NCBI GenBank assembly: GCA_032128415.1
Contig: JAQBGW010000142.1
Coordinates: 1-33,181, forward strand
Source: Ga0077527 sp032128415
GTDB taxonomy: Bacteria; Pseudomonadota; Gammaproteobacteria; Burkholderiales; SG8-41
DNA: 33,181 nucleotides
Direction: 5' to 3'
The notes below the pieces were generated by a model. That model was not told where the DNA came from, ran no database searches, and was given only the letters and a program-made list of their open reading frames with translations. Positions 29,829-33,181 of this stretch are shown one piece after another. The first letter of the stretch is position 1. Each line of letters starts with the position of its first letter. The translations under genes were made by a program, and so were the position numbers.

Positions 29829-30430
29829 GGTTTTGTGGTGGTGCTGAGCTTGCTTTCCTTGCCGTCGAGCAGGTTGCGGATGTTGGAGCGATGCCGCCAG
29901 ATCAGCAACGCGGCGATGATCGCAACCGCAGCGACAAACGGATGTGCGTAGTGGTACAGGATCAGAGTGAAGAAGGCCGCGAACGGCGCAGAAACCATCG
30001 CCGCCAGTGACGAATAGCGGAAAAACACCACAATGGTGATCCACGTAGTCAGCGTCGCCAGCGCCAGTATCCAGTTCAACGCGAGCAGCACGCCCAGCGC
30101 TGTAGCCACGCCCTTGCCGCCGCGGAAGCGGTGAAACACCGGATACATGTGGCCGAGAATGACGGCCACGGCTGCCAGAGCCATGATTAGTTCTGCGTCA
30201 TAGGCGGCTGCCTGACCGGCAACGAATACCGCCAGCCAGCCTTTGACGAAGTCGCCGAGCAAGGTCAACACTACGGCCGACTTGTGGCCGGTACGCAGCA
30301 CGTTGGTAGCGCCCGGATTCCCCGAGCCGTATTCGCGGGGATCGGGCAGGCGGTAAGCGCGGCTCATCACGACTGCAAACAAAACCGACCCGATCAGGTA
30401 CGCGGTTATGACGATGATTAGTATAGTCAA
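29825..30430 (-). CDS. plsY: Glycerol-3-phosphate acyltransferase (acyl-phosphate type)
   Basis: PlsY is an inner-membrane enzyme that uses acyl-phosphate to acylate glycerol-3-phosphate, the first step of phospholipid synthesis. Five or more membrane segments are seen. The three active-site motifs are present: SGNPGATNVLRTGHK, GHMYPVFHRFRGGKGVAT and, near the C-terminus, IWRHRSNIRNLLDG. The start is uncertain: an ATG at 30460 lacks a ribosome-binding site, while a TTG at 30430 has AGGGGA (30438-30443) seven bases upstream and gives the usual short N-terminus before AYLIGS. The TTG (201 residues) is preferred. It overlaps tsaD tail to tail by 4 bases and is divergent from folB. Confidence 0.93.
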   Translation of the reverse strand: MTILIIVITAYLIGSVLFAVVMSRAYRLPDPREYGSGNPGATNVLRTGHKSAVVLTLLGDFVKGWLAVFVAGQAAAYDAELIMALAAVAVILGHMYPVFHRFRGGKGVATALGVLLALNWILALATLTTWITIVVFFRYSSLAAMVSAPFAAFFTLILYHYAHPFVAAVAIIAALLIWRHRSNIRNLLDGKESKLSTTTKP

Positions 30431-30486
30431 CGCAATATCCCCTAGAATGGCGCCGGCCATTCTAGCCCAAGTATTGCTGCCGCCCC

Positions 30487-30843
30487 ATGGACACCATATT
30501 CATCAACGAACTGCGCATTGAAACCCGCATCGGCATCTATGCGTGGGAACAACAGGTGGCGCAGACCATACAACTCGATCTGGAAATCGGCCTGCGCGGA
30601 ACGCACGCGGCGCAAAGCGACCGTATCGAAGACACCATCGACTACGCTACAGTCGTCAGCGAAATAAAAAAACTGTTTGCACAGCAGCACTTTTCGCTGC
30701 TTGAACACGCCGCCGAATCGATCGCGCAATTGGTCATCAAGGATTTCAAGGCGCCGTGGCTGCGAGTCACCGTCGCCAAACTGACGCCGCTCGCCGGCGT
30801 CAAAAAACTCGGTGTCACCATCGAGCGCGGAAAAAAACAATAG
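30487..30843 (+). CDS. folB: Dihydroneopterin aldolase
   Basis: FolB cleaves 7,8-dihydroneopterin to 6-hydroxymethyl-dihydropterin in folate synthesis. The protein is 118 residues, as usual. Seen are the start MDTIFINELRIETRIGIYAWE with Glu21, the DYATV motif with Tyr53, Glu73 in LLEHAAESIA that binds the pterin, and the catalytic Lys98. The start ATG is well placed, 57 bases from the divergent plsY start. It provides the folate used by enzymes such as Fhs elsewhere in the window, but that link is only general. Confidence 0.95.
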   Translation: MDTIFINELRIETRIGIYAWEQQVAQTIQLDLEIGLRGTHAAQSDRIEDTIDYATVVSEIKKLFAQQHFSLLEHAAESIAQLVIKDFKAPWLRVTVAKLTPLAGVKKLGVTIERGKKQ

Positions 30844-30887
30844 CGCAGGGCGCAGCGGGGTTTCCGCTCTGCACTTTACACTGGGCA

Positions 30888-31787
30888 TCAGCCTCGCGGA
30901 TGATGCTTCGCATGCAACTGCTTCATGCGCTCTTGCGCGACGTGGGTGTAAATCTGTGTCGTTGATATATCCGAATGGCCCAGCAGCAACTGCACCACGC
31001 GCAAATCGGCGCCGTGATTCAGCAGATGCGTGGCGAAAGCATGGCGCAGTGTGTGCGGCGATATCGGCTTGTGCAGACCGGCCTGAACAGCGTAACGCTT
31101 GAGCAGATGCCAGAATGACTGGCGCGTCATCGCCGCAGCACGCGCAGTGACAAACAACGCATCGCTCGCCTTGCCCTTCAGCAGCTTCGGCCGCGCATCG
31201 CGCAGATAACGCTCGATCCACACCAGGGCCTCTTCGCCGAGCGGCACCAGTCGCTCCTTGGAGCCCTTGCCCATCACCCGCACCACGCCCATGTCGCGGC
31301 TGACCTGCGGCACCGTCAGCGTCACCAGCTCCGACACGCGCAGACCGCTGGCATACAACACTTCAAGCATCGCGCGATCACGCAGGCCCAGCGGGTGATC
31401 GCGCGCCGGCGCCGACAACAGCGATTCCACATCGGCTTCGGTCAGCGTCTTGGGCAACGGGCGCGGCAGCTTGGGCGTATCGATGCGCAACGTCGGATCC
31501 GCCTTGATGGTGTTCTGGCGTATCGCATGGCGATAAAAACGTTTGAGGCTGGAGAGCAGCCGTGCGGCGCTGGACGCGCGTGACCTGGTGCGGAATTTGT
31601 GCGCGAGATATTCCTGGATCAGCGCCTGATCGGCTGCGAGTAATTCATGGCCGCCATGCACCTTCAGCCACGCGGCAAACTGTTGCAGGTCGCGGCGATA
31701 ACTGTCGAGCGTATTCCGCGAGAGGCCGTCCTCCAGCCACAGCGCATCGCAGAACGCGTCAATTTCGCTATTCGAGGATGCCTTCAT
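30888..31787 (-). CDS. xerD: Site-specific tyrosine recombinase XerD
   Basis: XerD acts with XerC at the dif site to resolve chromosome dimers at cell division. The protein is 299 residues. The N-terminal SAM-like core-binding domain (about 5-95) is followed by the catalytic domain with the full set Arg150, Lys174, His245, Arg248, His271 and Tyr280. The sequence matches XerD rather than a phage integrase, and no attachment site or cargo is seen, so it is a core gene. Its start overlaps the end of ogt by 20 bases on the same strand, which suggests coupling. It converges with folB. Confidence 0.94.
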   Translation of the reverse strand: MKASSNSEIDAFCDALWLEDGLSRNTLDSYRRDLQQFAAWLKVHGGHELLAADQALIQEYLAHKFRTRSRASSAARLLSSLKRFYRHAIRQNTIKADPTLRIDTPKLPRPLPKTLTEADVESLLSAPARDHPLGLRDRAMLEVLYASGLRVSELVTLTVPQVSRDMGVVRVMGKGSKERLVPLGEEALVWIERYLRDARPKLLKGKASDALFVTARAAAMTRQSFWHLLKRYAVQAGLHKPISPHTLRHAFATHLLNHGADLRVVQLLLGHSDISTTQIYTHVAQERMKQLHAKHHPRG

Positions 31788-32259
31788 GCTGTAACAGCCA
31801 ACGTTTGACGCTCAATGGAAAAGACTTTTGACCGCCCATGAATCCACCGAGGCCATCGGCCGCCAGCACCCGATGACAAGGCACGATCAGTGGCACCGGA
31901 TTGGCGCCGCAAGCACCACCCACCGGTCGTGCCGCAGTGCCGATCCGGCGCGCGATGTCCCCATAACTTGTTGTTTTTATTGGAAAAAGTTTTTCGATTT
32001 CGCGCCAGACGCGACGCTGAAAAGTAGTGCCATCGAGACGATAAGGCACCGCAATGCGATGCGCGGGATCAGCCAGATAACGCTCGATTTCACGACAGGC
32101 GCGCTCAGCCACCCGATCCTGCGGCGGCACCGGCGGCGTTTTGTGCGGCATATAACGCACACTCGTAACGACGTCACCGTCCGTCACTATGCCGAGCACG
32201 GCAAACGGCGTGGCGTAGCGTGTTTCCGCTTGCCTCGCCGCTGGCCCCCGGCCCGTCAT
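31768..32259 (-). CDS. ogt: Methylated-DNA--protein-cysteine methyltransferase
   Basis: This enzyme repairs O6-alkylguanine by moving the alkyl group to its own cysteine. The protein is 163 residues. The active site IVPCHRVL has Cys128, and the DNA-binding part TTSYGDIARRIG precedes it; GGFMGGQKSFPLSVKRWLLQHEG ends the fold, split here as GGFMGG and KRWLLQHEG. The ATG at 32259 overlaps the stop of the TRAP permease gene (ATGA); the open frame runs further up but only as a shadow of that gene. It overlaps xerD by 20 bases, so three unrelated genes share one message. Confidence 0.94.
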   Translation of the reverse strand: MTGRGPAARQAETRYATPFAVLGIVTDGDVVTSVRYMPHKTPPVPPQDRVAERACREIERYLADPAHRIAVPYRLDGTTFQRRVWREIEKLFPIKTTSYGDIARRIGTAARPVGGACGANPVPLIVPCHRVLAADGLGGFMGGQKSFPLSVKRWLLQHEGILE

Positions 32260-33181
32260 GCCGTGGCCGCCCTCTCCGGCCGCAGCTTCTGCATCACGAT
32301 GACACTGACGGCCAGAGCAAAACCAATGAAGTCGAACATCGCCCGCGGATACACCAACATCAGCCCGGCGATGATCAACATCCAACGTTCGAGTCCGGTG
32401 GTCTTGCGCAGCAGCCAACCCTGTAGTCCTCCGGCCAGTGCGCCGATGCCGATCACCGCAGTGCCGGTGACCAGCGCGACCGAACCCCAGTCAGCCTGCG
32501 CCAGCGTTTTGAATGAACCGGTCAACAACAAGCTGACACCCGCGGGATCCAGCACGAACATGAACGGCACCAGGAATGCCGGCGCCGTGTACTTCCAGCA
32601 TTGCAGTGTGGTGCGGTACGGACCGCCGCCGGTGATCGCCGCAGCAGCGAAAGGTGACAACGCCGTGGGCGGCGAAACTTCCGACAACACCGCGTAATAA
32701 AAGATGAACATGTGCGCTGCGAAATCCGGCACGCCCAGCTTGATCAACGCCGGCGCTGCGATCACCGCGCAGATGATGTACGACGCCGTCACCGGCACCG
32801 CGAGGCCCACAATCCACACGATCAGGCAGGTATAAAACGCGGTCAGCAGCAGCTTCATGTCGTGCAGCAACGCCGCCGTGTCGGTCGCACCGAATAGTAC
32901 CCACAGATTGACCAATGCCTGCCCGCCGGAGTCGGCATAGTCGAGCACGATGGAACTGAATTTCAGGCCCAGACCGGTCAGCGTCACCACGCCGACGATG
33001 ATGCCGGCGGAGGCGCAGGTCATCGCGACGTTGAGCACGCCCACCGAGCCGCCTTCGAGCGCCTTGATGAATCCCGAGTTCCAGAAACCCTTGAGCCAGG
33101 GCAAGCGGCCACGGAACCAGTCGTAGGGAATGAGCGCTGAATCGCTCTGGATGAATGAAACCAGCGCAGTCACGACTGTGG
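32256..33181 (-). CDS. TRAP transporter fused permease subunit (N-terminal part beyond window)
   Basis: The visible 308 residues are the C-terminal part of a fused DctQ-DctM type TRAP permease, most like the TAXI-associated group. The frame is open to the window end with no convincing start, so the N-terminus lies beyond it. At least seven hydrophobic segments are seen. Typical motifs are GVVTLTGLGLKFS, IWIVGLAVPVTASYII and, near the end of the DctM part, LSEVSPPTALSPFAAAAITGG. Such permeases use a sodium gradient to import organic acids with a periplasmic binding protein, expected upstream of the window. It ends in an ATGA overlap with ogt. Confidence 0.92.
   Translation of the reverse strand, partial: TVVTALVSFIQSDSALIPYDWFRGRLPWLKGFWNSGFIKALEGGSVGVLNVAMTCASAGIIVGVVTLTGLGLKFSSIVLDYADSGGQALVNLWVLFGATDTAALLHDMKLLLTAFYTCLIVWIVGLAVPVTASYIICAVIAAPALIKLGVPDFAAHMFIFYYAVLSEVSPPTALSPFAAAAITGGGPYRTTLQCWKYTAPAFLVPFMFVLDPAGVSLLLTGSFKTLAQADWGSVALVTGTAVIGIGALAGGLQGWLLRKTTGLERWMLIIAGLMLVYPRAMFDFIGFALAVSVIVMQKLRPERAATA

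Noticed and set aside
30888..31787. The tyrosine recombinase as the integrase of a genomic island
   Set aside because: It matches core XerD in length and motifs, neighbours are housekeeping genes, and no attachment-site repeats or cargo genes were seen at the nearby tRNA.
32259..32418. A longer N-terminus for ogt
   Set aside because: That stretch lies in the end of the TRAP permease gene; the ATGA overlap at 32256-32259 gives a normal start and length.

Overview
The window looks like chromosomal DNA of a GC-rich betaproteobacterium, most likely of the order Burkholderiales or a close relative, and probably free-living. Supporting points are two Bug/TctC-type periplasmic solute-binding proteins, a lysine/alanine-rich N-terminal extension on RpoD, an rpsU-yqeY-dnaG-rpoD operon, and Bordetella/Ralstonia-like SucC and S21 sequences. 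Nearly all genes are on the minus strand. No phage, transposase, integron or CRISPR array was seen. The only recombinase is the housekeeping XerD type.

Layout. 1-1760: tctB (cut by the window edge) and tctC of a tripartite tricarboxylate transporter, with an FNR/CRP-type palindrome upstream. 1759-2959: a terC-uspA pair behind a leader that can form two competing hairpins. 3065-9344: a formate module with fhs (formate-THF ligase) downstream of a two-gene NAD-type formate dehydrogenase whose diaphorase subunit is a fused gamma+beta protein. 9486-11755: sucC-sucD, with an unusual 74-residue basic tail on SucC. 11756-12558: a long intergenic region that holds a good small-RNA candidate and a CRP-like site. 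12559-13602: a CapA-like protein. 13784-16666: an enolase-superfamily enzyme, a threonine-synthase-like enzyme and a small secreted lysine-rich protein. 16814-21046: an SDR with a degenerate active site, a coiled-coil protein, a quinone oxidoreductase, a second Bug protein and an HpcH/HpaI aldolase. 21201-23342: an orphan HlyB-type ABC transporter. 23460-28695: tRNA-Met, rpoD, dnaG, yqeY and rpsU. 28806-33181: tsaD, plsY, folB, xerD, ogt and the C-terminal part of a fused TRAP permease.

How the parts fit. Formate can be oxidised to CO2 with NAD reduction (FdhAB) or charged onto tetrahydrofolate (Fhs). The Bug, TRAP and Tct systems, with the aldolase and enolase-superfamily genes, suggest scavenging of organic and sugar acids that feed central metabolism near succinyl-CoA synthetase. 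The macromolecular-synthesis operon and the tsaD-plsY-folB-xerD block are core housekeeping.

Most interesting items: (1) an unannotated ~97-nt sRNA candidate (12333 to 12237, minus strand) with promoter-like elements, a 9-nt C/U-rich loop complementary to Shine-Dalgarno sequences, and a strong intrinsic terminator; (2) the histone-H1-like tail on SucC, which contains two A-AAA-AAA slippery heptamers, with the -1 frame open straight into sucD, so a SucC-SucD fusion by frameshifting is conceivable; (3) mutually exclusive hairpins over the terC ribosome-binding site. All three are predictions from sequence alone.
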